64,000 bases of DNA from assembly GCF_023015885.1 (NCBI RefSeq), contig NZ_JALKBE010000002.1:372001-436000 (forward strand). The letters are read 5' to 3'. Below the pieces are notes generated by a model. The model did not search any database and was not told the DNA's origin. It was given only the letters and a program-made list of their open reading frames with translations. Positions 54,044 to 64,000 of the stretch are shown here, piece after piece. This DNA is from Aliiroseovarius sp. S1123. GTDB lineage: Bacteria; Pseudomonadota; Alphaproteobacteria; Rhodobacterales; Rhodobacteraceae. The first letter of the stretch is position 1; each line of letters opens with the position of its first letter. Position numbers and translations under genes: made by a program.

Positions 54044-54071
54044 TGTAACGGTTTGTAACATGACCTGTAAC
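54044..54071. promoter_or_regulatory. Triple TGTAAC repeat upstream of lpxC
   Basis: Three direct TGTAAC hexamers begin at 54044, 54054 and 54066, spaced about one helical turn apart (GTTACA on the lpxC strand), 102-129 bases before the lpxC start. The arrangement suggests a binding site for an oligomeric regulator. No known regulator was matched. Confidence 0.4.
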
Positions 54072-54260
54072 CTGCGCGAAAAACCGCGCACACCCCTCGA
54101 AACCACGGCAAGCATTTGTATTTATTATTATTTTTCATACCTGCACTTCCCAGACCACCACAGTTTAGCAGCAACGAAAACAGGCGGTATTTCGCAAATG
54201 AAACATAAACGAAGATTAACACGCCGCCCAAACCAATCCGGACCAACCGCATTCACAACG

Positions 54261-54293
54261 AAAAAACCGCCACACATTTCTGCGCAGCGGTTT
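54261..54293 (-). terminator. Rho-independent terminator of ftsZ
   Basis: On the minus strand AAACCGC-TGCGCA pairs with TGTGTG-GCGGTTT (several G-U pairs) around a GAAA tetraloop, followed by a T run. It begins 24 bases after the ftsZ stop, so ftsZ and lpxC are probably separate transcripts. Confidence 0.85.
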
Positions 54294-54316
54294 GATTTCT
54301 AGGGGTTTTAACCGGC

Positions 54317-55978
<1,662 letters not shown>

Positions 55979-56208
55979 GATTTTTCCGCCTGTATAGGTC
56001 TGTGCCGCTTCGATGTGCCCCGAAGGCGGCTGATATGTTGTTATCCCGACTGAATCGCCGGTAACTGCCTCTTTTTTTCCATATTACCTCAAAACTGCAT
56101 GGTTCGTCACGCCCTAAACAGGTGTTTCACCGCAAAATATTGAGGAAATATGAAGGTTTTAAGCAGGATTTCGCCGAAGACACAGCATGTTGCGGTGCGG
56201 CGTGAGTC

Positions 56209-57543
56209 TCACCAATTGTCCTTGAACCACTTGAACGCCCGGCGGAAACTGCGCGCCGGATAGTTCTCGGCCGGCATTTCGAAATCCCACCATTCGTCCT
56301 GTGGGTGAGCCGCGAAAAGGCACAAGCCCACGGCCGAGGCAAAGCCCGGTCCGGTCGCCGCCTGCGGCAAGCCCTGCACCCGAAGCGGGCGACCAAGGCG
56401 CACATTCTGACCCAGAATTTTCGGGGCCAGACTGTCCAAACCCGGGATCTGGCTGCCGCCCCCCGTCAGGACGATGGACTGGCTGGGCAGATGGTCGAAC
56501 CCGGCAGCATCAAGGCGCATCCGCACCTCTTCCAGAATTTCTTCGACGCGTGGGCGCATGATGCCGATCAACTCGGCCCGGCTGACGGTGCGCCGGTCAT
56601 GCTCCCAATCGCCGGTGTCTCCGCCGATCTCAATCATCTCGCGGTCATCCATTCCGGTGGCGATAACGCCGCCATAGAAGGACTTGATCCGCTCGGCGGT
56701 TGCCAAGGGCACATGAAGCCCCTTCGAGATATCCGAGGTCACATGATCCCCGCCCAACCGAACGCTATCGGCGAAAATCATGTGCTTTTTCATAAAGATA
56801 GAGATGCCAGTTGAACCACCTCCGAGGTCGATGCAGGCGGCGCCAAGCTCTTGCTCATCCTCGACCAGTGCCGAAATGCCGGACACATAGGCCGAACTTG
56901 CCAGCCCCGCGACCTCAAGATCGCAACGCTTGATACAGTACAGAAGGTTCTGAATAACGGCTGAATCCACGGTCAGCACATGCATGTCCACCGCCAGACG
57001 GTTGCCGATCTGTCCACGCGGATCTCCCAGACCCGAGCGGTGATCCAATGCAAAGTTCACCGGCTGCGCGTGCAGCACCTCGCGCCCATCGCCGATGTCG
57101 GGCATGTCGCAGGAGGCCAACACGCGGGCCACGTCGTCTTCGGTCACGGCGCGCCCATCCAGATCCACCGCCCCATCCAAACCATAGCTGCGCGGGTTCG
57201 CGCCCGCGAAACAGGCAATCACATGGTCAACACGCAGGTTCGCCATCTTCTGCGCGGCCTGCACTGCAGTGCGGATGGCGCGCTCGGTCTCGGCCATGGC
57301 GTCGATCTCGCCAAAGCGGACCCCGCGCGACCGGGTCGTTGCGGCGCCGATCACGCGAAAGGCGCTTTGCCCTGCCAAGGACCCTACCCCATCGCTGTCG
57401 CGAAACTGGTCCGGCCCATCAAAGCGCAGGACCAGACAGCCCACTTTGGCGCTGCCGATATCCAGAATGGCAATCACACCGCGTTGCATGGCGGCTTCGC
57501 GCATGGCCCGCATGGCGCGTTGCTGGCTGTAAATATCGGTCAT
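56209..57543 (-). CDS. ftsA: Cell division protein FtsA
   Basis: A 444-residue actin-like ATPase that tethers FtsZ to the membrane. Visible are the phosphate-1 loop IAILDIGSAKVGCLVLRF, the 1C domain region, CIDLGGGSTGISIF and LTGGGSQIPGLDSLA, and a C-terminal amphipathic helix (ARSFRRAFKWFKDNW) for membrane binding. Its start overlaps the ftsQ stop by four bases. Confidence 0.97.
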   Translation of the reverse strand: MTDIYSQQRAMRAMREAAMQRGVIAILDIGSAKVGCLVLRFDGPDQFRDSDGVGSLAGQSAFRVIGAATTRSRGVRFGEIDAMAETERAIRTAVQAAQKMANLRVDHVIACFAGANPRSYGLDGAVDLDGRAVTEDDVARVLASCDMPDIGDGREVLHAQPVNFALDHRSGLGDPRGQIGNRLAVDMHVLTVDSAVIQNLLYCIKRCDLEVAGLASSAYVSGISALVEDEQELGAACIDLGGGSTGISIFMKKHMIFADSVRLGGDHVTSDISKGLHVPLATAERIKSFYGGVIATGMDDREMIEIGGDTGDWEHDRRTVSRAELIGIMRPRVEEILEEVRMRLDAAGFDHLPSQSIVLTGGGSQIPGLDSLAPKILGQNVRLGRPLRVQGLPQAATGPGFASAVGLCLFAAHPQDEWWDFEMPAENYPARSFRRAFKWFKDNW

Positions 57544-58442
57544 TGGGAAACCTCTTCAATCTGAACCCCTTTGATGCGGCGCAGCTCGTCCATGGCGGTG
57601 GCGCCAAGACGCAGCGTGGGACGCTGGGGATTTCTCATATCAATCACGCTTAGATCGCGGCCAAACAGGTCTTGCGCCTGATGCAGGGCAATCACTTGCT
57701 CCAATGCGGCCACGGGATTTTCGGCAGGCAGCTGAATGCGCTGGTCGCTTTTAAGAACCACATCCCACCGGCGCTCGCCCACGCGAATCAATCCACGAAG
57801 CTCGCCACGTAGGGGGGCTGCTGTATCAAGAATGGCGCGCGCTTCGGGGACAGCCTCGGCAGCGCCCTTCCCGGTGATCAGCGGCAGATCAGATCGCGCT
57901 GCACGATCCAGCAGGCTGGCCACGCGATGACCGCCGGCGTCCAGCATGTCGATCACACCGCTATGGCGCCACAGGATCACCGGCTGGCGTTCGGTCAAGG
58001 CCACTTCCAGCACACCACCCGGACGGATGCGCAGATCGGCATCCTCGATCACGTCCAGTTTCATGATCTCGGCACGCATACGCTCAAGATCCAGATCGAA
58101 GCTGGAGATCGGGAAATCGATGGGCAGGATTTGACGTACGGCGCTGTCGACGACAGGCGTTGCCCCTTCAACGGCCATCAGCTTGACCATGAACTCAGGC
58201 CGTTCCTGAACCGAGCGTTTCACGTTGGTCAGCTTCTCGCCGATCGCATAGCGGTTCGTCGGGTTGGACAGGTACCAGCCCGTCGCCATCAGGATCGCAA
58301 AGACCGGCAGGCCCACGCGCAGGAAGGCGCGGAAGACCGGGGTCAGCCACAGGCGATGCGCCTTGTAAGCGAGGCGCGAGGGTGCCGGGTCGCGGCGCTG
58401 TGCGTCTGGCTTGTTTTGCTGAGGCGCAGTCATCGGTTGCAC
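57540..58442 (-). CDS. ftsQ: Cell division protein FtsQ
   Basis: A 300-residue bitopic divisome protein with one transmembrane helix (about 40-60, [19 protein letters not shown]), a POTRA domain (about 70-145, beginning [15 protein letters not shown]) and a beta domain. GTG at 58442 is chosen for GGAGGA six bases upstream; the ATG at 58433 is an alternative. The start lies within the last codons of ddl (13-base overlap), indicating coupled translation. Confidence 0.93.
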   Translation of the reverse strand: MQPMTAPQQNKPDAQRRDPAPSRLAYKAHRLWLTPVFRAFLRVGLPVFAILMATGWYLSNPTNRYAIGEKLTNVKRSVQERPEFMVKLMAVEGATPVVDSAVRQILPIDFPISSFDLDLERMRAEIMKLDVIEDADLRIRPGGVLEVALTERQPVILWRHSGVIDMLDAGGHRVASLLDRAARSDLPLITGKGAAEAVPEARAILDTAAPLRGELRGLIRVGERRWDVVLKSDQRIQLPAENPVAALEQVIALHQAQDLFGRDLSVIDMRNPQRPTLRLGATAMDELRRIKGVQIEEVSQ

Positions 58443-59344
58443 GATGCGTCCTCCACCATCCACGCGCAGAACGCACCGAAGCTCATCCCCTGATGCGCGC
58501 CCTGTTCGGGTGCCAAAGAGGTCGGCGTCATGCCCGGCTGCGTGTTGGTTTCCAAAATGATCAGCCCGTCCAGACCGCGGGATTCGTCCCAGCGGAAATC
58601 AGTGCGGCTGACACCTCGACAGCCAAGTGCGGTGTGTGCACGCAGGGCATAATCCAGACAGGCGGCTTCGATCTCGGCGGGGATGTTGGCGGGGATTTCG
58701 TGGCGCGAACCGCCTTCTGCGTATTTCGCGTCATAGTCATACCAGCCGTCGGTGATGATGTCGGTCACGCCAAGCGCGCGGTCGCCCATCACGGTGGTCG
58801 TCAACTCGCGCCCCGGCGCATAGGTTTCCACCATCACGGTTTCGGGCATGGTCGGCGCCAGTTTTGGGGGCGTGTTCGCGCCCTCTTGCACGATGTAAAT
58901 CCCGACCGAGCTGCCTTCGTTGTAAGGCTTCACCACATAGGGCGGCTCCATCACGTGACGGGCCTGAACCTCGTCCTTGTCGGCCAGAATACTGGCCACC
59001 ACGGGAAGACCTGCGGCGCGGAAGGTGTCCTTGGCGCGCTCTTTGTCCATCGCAAGCGAGGATGCCAACACGCCCGAATGGGTGTAAGGGATTTGCAGCC
59101 ATTCCAGCAGGCCTTGCACGCAGCCATCTTCGCCCCAACGGCCATGCAGCGCGTTAAACACGACGTCCGGTGCTTCAGCTTTCAAACGTTCGGCCAGATC
59201 GGGGCCCGCGTCGATTTTCACGACCTCAAAGCCCTCGCCCGAAAGCGCTTTGGCGCATTCCTCGCCCGAGCTGAGCGACACTTCGCGCTCGGCCGATGGA
59301 CCGCCCATCAAAACGACTACTTTGCTGACGGATGAACCCGACAT
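58430..59344 (-). CDS. ddl: D-alanine--D-alanine ligase
   Basis: A 304-residue ATP-grasp enzyme making the D-Ala-D-Ala dipeptide for peptidoglycan. Motifs: [46 protein letters not shown] and [19 protein letters not shown]. Gene order murB-ddl-ftsQ is normal, but 212 bases separate it from murB, leaving room for an internal promoter. Confidence 0.97.
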   Translation of the reverse strand: MSGSSVSKVVVLMGGPSAEREVSLSSGEECAKALSGEGFEVVKIDAGPDLAERLKAEAPDVVFNALHGRWGEDGCVQGLLEWLQIPYTHSGVLASSLAMDKERAKDTFRAAGLPVVASILADKDEVQARHVMEPPYVVKPYNEGSSVGIYIVQEGANTPPKLAPTMPETVMVETYAPGRELTTTVMGDRALGVTDIITDGWYDYDAKYAEGGSRHEIPANIPAEIEAACLDYALRAHTALGCRGVSRTDFRWDESRGLDGLIILETNTQPGMTPTSLAPEQGAHQGMSFGAFCAWMVEDASCNR

Positions 59345-59556
59345 GCCTGTAATGCCTCGTACCCGGCCGCACTGCGACCCAAATGCTCTGCCGTTTCCGG
59401 CGCCAATCCCGTGTAACCACGGTGTCTGTCATGAGGCGTACCGCCCCGAACCGAGATATCGCGCAGTTTTCTGCGTCTGTTTTTCGGTTTTCAGGGCCTG
59501 CCCGACCCCTCAATTTCCGACCTTTTTGGCCGTCATTTCCGCGTGTTACGCCCGGT

Positions 59557-60489
59557 TTATTCTGCCACCGGTTCGCCTACGCGCTTGATTTCCCATTGTA
59601 GCTCTATGCCACTGTGTTCGTAAACCTTTTTTCTGACCTCTTCGCCCAGTCCTTCAAGGTCGGCAGCGGTGGCATCACCGGTGTTGGTCAGGAAGTTCGA
59701 ATGCATCTGGTTCATCTGCGCCCCGCCCCGTGTCGCGCCGCGCATTCCGGCCTCGTCAATCACCTTCCAGGCTTTCAATTCGTGGCTGTCATCCGCCCGC
59801 CCCGTGGAGCTGAAGCCCGCCGGATTGCGGAAGGTAGACCCGGCTGTGCGGTCCCTGGTGGGCTGGGTTTCATCGCGCTTGGCGAGCTGGGCCTCCATCC
59901 GCGCGGAAAGCTCCTCGGAATCGCCCACTGGGCCTTTCAGAACGGCTTGGGTCACCACCCAACCGTCAGGCAGTTCGCTTTGGCGGTATTGAAACTGCAG
60001 GTCATCAGCGGTCAGCGTCACGCGTTCGCCGGCCCGCGTAAGCGCGGTGGCAGATTGAAAAACATCTGCAATATAAGAGCCATAGCAGCCGGCGTTCATG
60101 CGAACCGCGCCGCCGATTGCCCCCGGAATAGTGCGCAGGAAGGTTAGGTCCACGCCCTCAGCAGCGGCTTTCTTGGCGACCTGAGCGTCCAGCGCGGCCA
60201 CACCTGCCGTCACGGTTTGGCCGTCAATCTCGACCCCGTTAAAGCCCCGCCCCATGCGGATCACAACGCCCCGGATGCCGCCATCACGCACGATCAGGTT
60301 CGAGCCGACACCCATCGGAAAAACCGGGATATCTGCGTCCAGTTCAGACAGGAAATGCGCCAGATCGTCTTCGTCAGCGGGCATGAACAGCCAGTCGGCC
60401 GGGCCACCCACGCGCAGCCAAGTCAGCCCGGCAAGTTCCTTGTCGGCCATCAAGCTACCGCGAATGGTGATCTGATCAGGACGGGCCAT
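59557..60489 (-). CDS. murB: UDP-N-acetylenolpyruvoylglucosamine reductase MurB
   Basis: A 310-residue FAD-dependent reductase completing UDP-N-acetylmuramate. Motifs: [15 protein letters not shown] (FAD), [37 protein letters not shown], and TAGSTFRNP with the catalytic serine/threonine region. It starts 3 bases after the second DUF2484 gene. Confidence 0.97.
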   Translation of the reverse strand: MARPDQITIRGSLMADKELAGLTWLRVGGPADWLFMPADEDDLAHFLSELDADIPVFPMGVGSNLIVRDGGIRGVVIRMGRGFNGVEIDGQTVTAGVAALDAQVAKKAAAEGVDLTFLRTIPGAIGGAVRMNAGCYGSYIADVFQSATALTRAGERVTLTADDLQFQYRQSELPDGWVVTQAVLKGPVGDSEELSARMEAQLAKRDETQPTRDRTAGSTFRNPAGFSSTGRADDSHELKAWKVIDEAGMRGATRGGAQMNQMHSNFLTNTGDATAADLEGLGEEVRKKVYEHSGIELQWEIKRVGEPVAE

Positions 60490-60492
60490 GTC

Positions 60493-60732
60493 TTACCTCT
60501 TCTTCAGCCAGCGGGTCAGGTAGATTACTGGCCAGCGCAGGATCGACATCGCGCCCAGCAAGACCAGCAGCCCCACCCACGGGCCGTTCTCGTACATCAC
60601 GTACCCCAATAGCGGAATGCCCACGGCGATCAAGACGTAAGCCACCCGCCAATGGTGATCCTTTGACGGCGTCAACGCGATCACCTGCGCGACAACCGCC
60701 CACAGGCAGGCGAGGATCAGCGACAGCGTCAT
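60493..60732 (-). CDS. DUF2484 small membrane protein, second copy
   Basis: A 79-residue protein with three hydrophobic stretches (LSLILACLWAVVAQVIAL, YVLIAVGIPLLGYVMY, WVGLLVLLGAMSILRW) and a basic tail (YLTRWLKKR). It matches the DUF2484 pattern in which an ILRWP/FRRPLWY-type motif precedes the C-terminus. Its ATG overlaps the stop of the preceding paralogue (ATGA). DUF2484 genes are found beside murB in Rhodobacterales; function unknown. Confidence 0.85.
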   Translation of the reverse strand: MTLSLILACLWAVVAQVIALTPSKDHHWRVAYVLIAVGIPLLGYVMYENGPWVGLLVLLGAMSILRWPVIYLTRWLKKR

Positions 60733-60968
60733 ATGCGTCCGGTCCATTTCCGGGCGAAGTACCACAAAGGGCGGCGGAACATCGACAGGAAGGCGGCCAG
60801 CCCCAATGCGGCCCAGACCCAGCCATGGGTGGCGCCGATCCACAAGACCAGAAACGGTGCCGAGATCAGCAAGACGATCCCCGGCGGGAACTGCAGTCGC
60901 ATCGGCAACAGCGCGACGATCGTGGCCGCGATGGCCCAGAGGGCACCGGCGATCAACGACGGGCTCAA
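60729..60968 (-). CDS. DUF2484 small membrane protein, first copy
   Basis: A 79-residue paralogue of the next gene, with three hydrophobic stretches (LIAGALWAIAATIVALLP, GIVLLISAPFLVLWIGA, GWVWAALGLAAFLSMF) and tail RRPLWYFARKWTGRI. It starts with TTG at 60968: GGAG lies upstream and the TTG overlaps the permease stop as TTGA. It is the same length as its tandem copy but clearly diverged, so the duplication is not recent. Confidence 0.82.
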   Translation of the reverse strand: MSPSLIAGALWAIAATIVALLPMRLQFPPGIVLLISAPFLVLWIGATHGWVWAALGLAAFLSMFRRPLWYFARKWTGRI

Positions 60969-62158
60969 TGTGTGGCTCCGGTCAGGAAAGATGCGGCCAA
61001 CGCCGTCAGGGCTCCGATCAGGCCCAGCCACGGCACCCAGACGGCTGTCCTGAACGGAGCTTTGGGCGCTTTCCGTTTTAACGCGATCAACGCGATGTTC
61101 ACGACAGCGAACACGATCAACAATACGGTCGACGTTACAGCTGCAAGTTCAGAAACAGGCAAGGCCAGCGCTGCCCCGATCACCCCTGCCCCCAGCAGCA
61201 CCGTTGCCAGAACGGGCGTGCCAAACCGGGGATGGGCGCGATAGAAGATCGACAGAAGCTTTTCGCGCCGCCCAAGGCCGAATAACACGCGTGCGGCCAT
61301 CACGATCTGCGCCAACACGCCGTTCAGCGCTGCAATCACGGCGATACCCCCAAGAATGGCTGGCGAGGCCGAGAGGCTGCTTTCCCAGACCAAAACCAAA
61401 GGCCGGCCCGAGCTTGCCAGCGCATCCACCGGCACCGCACGGACTGCGGCGTAAGACACCAGCGCGTAGAGCAATGTTGTGATCACCAAGGCAATCAGAA
61501 TTGCGCGGGGGACAGTGTGCGTGGGGTCTTTGGCTTCTTCCGCCATGTTCACCATGTCTTCAAAGCCTATGAAGGCGAAGAACGCCAAGGCAGCGGCCCC
61601 TGCCACTCCGGGCCAGTAGATCTCGGGCAATTCAGTTAGCAGGGCAACGGGCGGCGCGGTGAACCCGGCATAGACCACGGCGATCAGGCCCAGCACCTCG
61701 ACCACCGTGAAGATGGCGGCCAGTGACAGGCTTTCCAACACGCCAATAAGCGCGACGAGGGTCAGGGCAACGCCGATGCCAATGATGGCCCATGCGCTTG
61801 GGATATCGACCAAAGCCGTCAGATACCCAACGCCCCCCCGCAGAACCGCAGCTGCGGATACAGTACCCGCCAGCACAATCGCCAGACCGATCAGCACCGC
61901 CAGAACGTGGCTGTTCAGGCCTTTCTCGACATACGCTGCCTCGCCCGAGGCTTCGGGGATGCGTGAGCTGAGTTCCGCATAGCTGAGCGCCGACGGTGCG
62001 GCGATTAGGCCCGCCAGAAGAAATGCCAACGGCGCCCAGATCCCGGCCTCGGCCGCCACGGCGCCCACCAGCACATAGATCCCCGCCCCGACCATGACAC
62101 CGACGCCATACATGGTCAGAAGACCGAGGCCGAGACGACGATCTAGGTGTTCAGTCAT
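60965..62158 (-). CDS. APC-family amino acid permease
   Basis: A 397-residue amino acid/polyamine/organocation transporter with about 12 helices. The start RRLGLGLLTMYGVGVMVGAGIYVLVG is the helix-1 glycine motif of the family, and GFEDMVNMAEEAKDPTHTVPRA is the conserved loop after helix 6. Substrate not predictable. It is translationally coupled to a small membrane protein upstream (ATGA) and to DUF2484 downstream (TTGA). An amino acid permease inside the peptidoglycan cluster is unusual. Confidence 0.92.
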   Translation of the reverse strand: MTEHLDRRLGLGLLTMYGVGVMVGAGIYVLVGAVAAEAGIWAPLAFLLAGLIAAPSALSYAELSSRIPEASGEAAYVEKGLNSHVLAVLIGLAIVLAGTVSAAAVLRGGVGYLTALVDIPSAWAIIGIGVALTLVALIGVLESLSLAAIFTVVEVLGLIAVVYAGFTAPPVALLTELPEIYWPGVAGAAALAFFAFIGFEDMVNMAEEAKDPTHTVPRAILIALVITTLLYALVSYAAVRAVPVDALASSGRPLVLVWESSLSASPAILGGIAVIAALNGVLAQIVMAARVLFGLGRREKLLSIFYRAHPRFGTPVLATVLLGAGVIGAALALPVSELAAVTSTVLLIVFAVVNIALIALKRKAPKAPFRTAVWVPWLGLIGALTALAASFLTGATH

Positions 62159-62457
62159 CTGGGCTTCTCTTTCCCGCGTACATAGGCAACGTACAGCACC
62201 ACGCAAAGCGCAATTCCCATAGCCCAGAGGTGTTGAATAACCAAGCCGAATACGGCCCAAGGTGGACTGAACATCCTGTAGCCGAAGACCAAATTCAACA
62301 TGTCATTCAACAGCCAAACTCCGATCACAACAAGAGGGATCAACAGGACCGCTCTCAGAATGAATCCACGCCAGGTCAATCGCGCGACAAAATAGATGTT
62401 CAGCCAGGGTCCGAGGATCAGTATCCAGAATAACAATTCTTGGAGGAACCACCGCAT
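62155..62457 (-). CDS. Small membrane protein, unknown
   Basis: A 100-residue protein with three hydrophobic segments (LLFWILILGPWLNIYFVA, AVLLIPLVVIGVWLLN, AVFGLVIQHLWAMGIALCVVLY) and a basic C-terminus (VRGKEKPR). No family recognised. ATG at 62457 starts 5 bases after the murC stop; the stop overlaps the permease ATG. Codons are AT-richer than the surrounding mur genes, hinting that it came with the permease. Confidence 0.75.
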   Translation of the reverse strand: MRWFLQELLFWILILGPWLNIYFVARLTWRGFILRAVLLIPLVVIGVWLLNDMLNLVFGYRMFSPPWAVFGLVIQHLWAMGIALCVVLYVAYVRGKEKPR

Positions 62458-62462
62458 CGAAC

Positions 62463-63860
62463 CTACCCCAAGCGCGACGGCAAGTTGTTCGCCCATGCGC
62501 TGATCGTACCGGCGCCCAGGCAGACCACCATGTCGCCCGGTTGGGTGTGCTCTTTCACCAGCGCTGTCAGGGCGTCTTCGCTTTCGACCGCCATGGCGTG
62601 GCGATGGCCGTGACGGACCAGACCTGCAACCAGATCATCGCGCGAGGCGCCCTCGATCGGGTCTTCTCCGGCGGCAAAAACTTCTGCAATACCAACAACA
62701 TCCGCCTCATTGAAGCAAGCGCAGAACTCTTCAAACAGGCTATGCAGGCGGGAATAACGGTGGGGTTGATGGACAGCGATCACGCGGCCCTCGCTCGCTT
62801 GGCGGGCGGCTTTCAGGACGGCGGCGATTTCGACCGGGTGGTGGCCGTAGTCGTCGATGATGGTGACGCCGTTTACCTCGCCCACTTTGGTGAAGCGACG
62901 GTTCACGCCGCCAAAGCTGGCAAGCGCCGTGCGGATCTCGTCGCGCTTCATCCCCAGATGGCGCGAGACAGCGACGGCAGCCAACGCGTTCGAGACGTTG
63001 TGGTCCCCCGGCATCGGCAGCGTGCAGCCTTCGATCTTGGTGCCTTCCTGATGAAGCTCGATGTCGAAATGCGCAACGCCCGCCTTATAAGTCAGGTTCA
63101 CAGCGCGCACGTCCGCCTGCGCGTTGAAGCCATAGGTCACGACGCGGCGGTCGGTGACTTTGCCGACCAGCGCCTGCACCTCAGGGTGGTCGGTGCAGCA
63201 CACAGCCAGCCCGTAGAACGGGATGTTCGAGACGAAATCGAGGAAGCCCTGGCGCAGCGTATCAAAGTCGCCCCAATGCTCCATATGCTCGGGGTCGATA
63301 TTGGTCACGATGGCGATGGTTGCGGGCAGACGGTTGAAGGTGCCGTCGCTTTCATCCGCTTCAACGACCATCCATTCGCCCTGCCCCATCCGCGCGTTGG
63401 ATCCATAGGCGTGGATGATGCCGCCATTGATCACGGTCGGGTCGATATGCCCATGCACCAGCAGTTCGGCCACCATGGTGGTGGTGGTGGTTTTGCCATG
63501 CGTGCCCGCGACGGCGATGTTCGATTTCAGGCGCATGAGTTCGGCCAGCATCTCGGCCCGGCGCACAACGGGAAGACCCCGAGCGCGGGCGGTGTCGAGT
63601 TCCGGGTTGCCCGGTTTGATCGCCGACGAGATCACGACGACCTCGGCATTCTCAAGGTTCTCGGCACGCTGTCCGATGAAAATCTCAGCCCCAAGCCCCT
63701 TCAAGCGGTCGGTGATCTTGGTCTCTTTCAGATCCGATCCCTGCACCTGATAGCCATGATTCAGCAGCACCTCGGCGATGCCCGACATGCCAATCCCGCC
63801 AATGCCCACAAAGTGGATCTTGCCCATTTCGGTGGGAAGCTTGGTGGCTGCTGCGTTCAT
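62463..63860 (-). CDS. murC: UDP-N-acetylmuramate--L-alanine ligase MurC
   Basis: A 465-residue Mur ligase adding L-alanine to UDP-MurNAc. Motifs: [18 protein letters not shown] (UDP-binding), [14 protein letters not shown] (ATP P-loop), [17 protein letters not shown] and [10 protein letters not shown]. Directly downstream of murG in the usual order. Confidence 0.97.
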   Translation of the reverse strand: MNAAATKLPTEMGKIHFVGIGGIGMSGIAEVLLNHGYQVQGSDLKETKITDRLKGLGAEIFIGQRAENLENAEVVVISSAIKPGNPELDTARARGLPVVRRAEMLAELMRLKSNIAVAGTHGKTTTTTMVAELLVHGHIDPTVINGGIIHAYGSNARMGQGEWMVVEADESDGTFNRLPATIAIVTNIDPEHMEHWGDFDTLRQGFLDFVSNIPFYGLAVCCTDHPEVQALVGKVTDRRVVTYGFNAQADVRAVNLTYKAGVAHFDIELHQEGTKIEGCTLPMPGDHNVSNALAAVAVSRHLGMKRDEIRTALASFGGVNRRFTKVGEVNGVTIIDDYGHHPVEIAAVLKAARQASEGRVIAVHQPHRYSRLHSLFEEFCACFNEADVVGIAEVFAAGEDPIEGASRDDLVAGLVRHGHRHAMAVESEDALTALVKEHTQPGDMVVCLGAGTISAWANNLPSRLG

Positions 63861-63884
63861 CTATCTACCTTTCGAATTCATTAC

Positions 63885-64000
63885 TTAGGCCTGCGCGGCC
63901 AGATCTTCGACCAGCGCGACCAGCGCGTCCGTAGCATCGGGGCGACCATGGGCCAGTGCGGCGCGGGCCATCTGTTCGGCCCCCTCGGAGTTTTCCAGCA
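63885..64000 (-). CDS. murG: MurG, C-terminal fragment
   Basis: The last 38 codons of a gene entering from the right edge. The tail (AEQMARAALAHGRPDATDAL...VEDLAAQA) is what the end of MurG looks like in alphaproteobacteria, and its position before murC agrees. MurG adds GlcNAc to lipid I. Assigned mainly from context because the catalytic part is outside the window. Confidence 0.8.
   Translation of the reverse strand, partial: LENSEGAEQMARAALAHGRPDATDALVALVEDLAAQA

Larger units (their letters stand above)
53943..54316. other. AT-richer intergenic region between ftsZ and lpxC
   Basis: This 374-base gap holds the ftsZ terminator (54261-54293), three TGTAAC repeats (54044-54071) and presumably the lpxC promoter. 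No gene was supported: the short open frames here lack ribosome sites and recognisable products. Confidence 0.7.

Noticed and set aside
54003-54302. Small genes in the ftsZ-lpxC gap (about 75-80 codon frames on both strands)
   Set aside because: No ribosome sites, no hydrophobic or domain pattern, and they run through the ftsZ terminator.

Overview
The window is chromosomal DNA of an alphaproteobacterium, most likely a marine member of the Rhodobacteraceae (Roseobacter group). The evidence is the high GC content, the gene orders lptF-lptG-lptD-surA-pdxA-rsmA and murG-murC-...-murB-ddl-ftsQ-ftsA-ftsZ-lpxC-bamD-recN, a long-tailed FtsZ, an F1-ATPase zeta-type protein (DUF1476), DUF2484 proteins, a methionine synthase apparently split into separate polypeptides, and an alphaproteobacterial LexA box. 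No rRNA, CRISPR array, prophage or complete insertion sequence was seen. This classification is inference from gene content; no database search was possible.

Layout: 1-1945 holds dctB and the start of dctD (C4-dicarboxylate sensing). 1951-3626 is purC-purS-purQ, while purM-purN lies apart at 12934-14585. 3910-6374 has the zeta-type F1 inhibitor and a short MprF-like lipid aminoacyltransferase. 6539-10515 holds the homocysteine-binding and cobalamin-binding parts of a split methionine synthase, a small membrane protein and DUF1638, with an apparently SOS-controlled radical SAM gene between them. 10639-19159 is mixed housekeeping (sufE, rnd, purN, purM, a CAT-anticodon tRNA, an oxidoreductase, a class II aldolase-like protein, a histidine kinase without a neighbouring regulator, an MBL hydrolase). 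19208-21899 is tRNA-Asn followed by a small AT-richer patch with two orphan genes and a GT-C-like membrane protein.

21882-26729 is the most distinctive accessory region: an Lrp-type regulator divergent from four tightly packed genes (M20 amidohydrolase, diaminopropionate ammonia-lyase, M24 hydrolase, Asp/Glu-racemase-like enzyme). It resembles the ectoine-degradation toolkit but with different key enzymes and no transporter, so it may degrade another N-acylated or cyclic diamino acid. 26850-32446 is tamA-tamB. 32697-37081 contains a 49-codon gene, a TfoX C-terminal protein, ndk, an ABC-F ATPase, a MarC protein and a retropepsin-like protease. 37192-46931 holds holC-pepA and the divergent LPS transport/OMP operon. 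47035-50176 is a CLC channel and an FAD-linked oxidase. 50179-64000 is the envelope and division block on the minus strand, interrupted between murC and murB by a small membrane protein, an APC permease and two tandem DUF2484 genes.

At a smaller scale, four copies of one palindromic element each fill a gap between convergent genes, always in the same orientation on this strand. A second small palindrome (AAACTGTC...GACAGTTT) occurs twice. Both kinds overlap stop codons.
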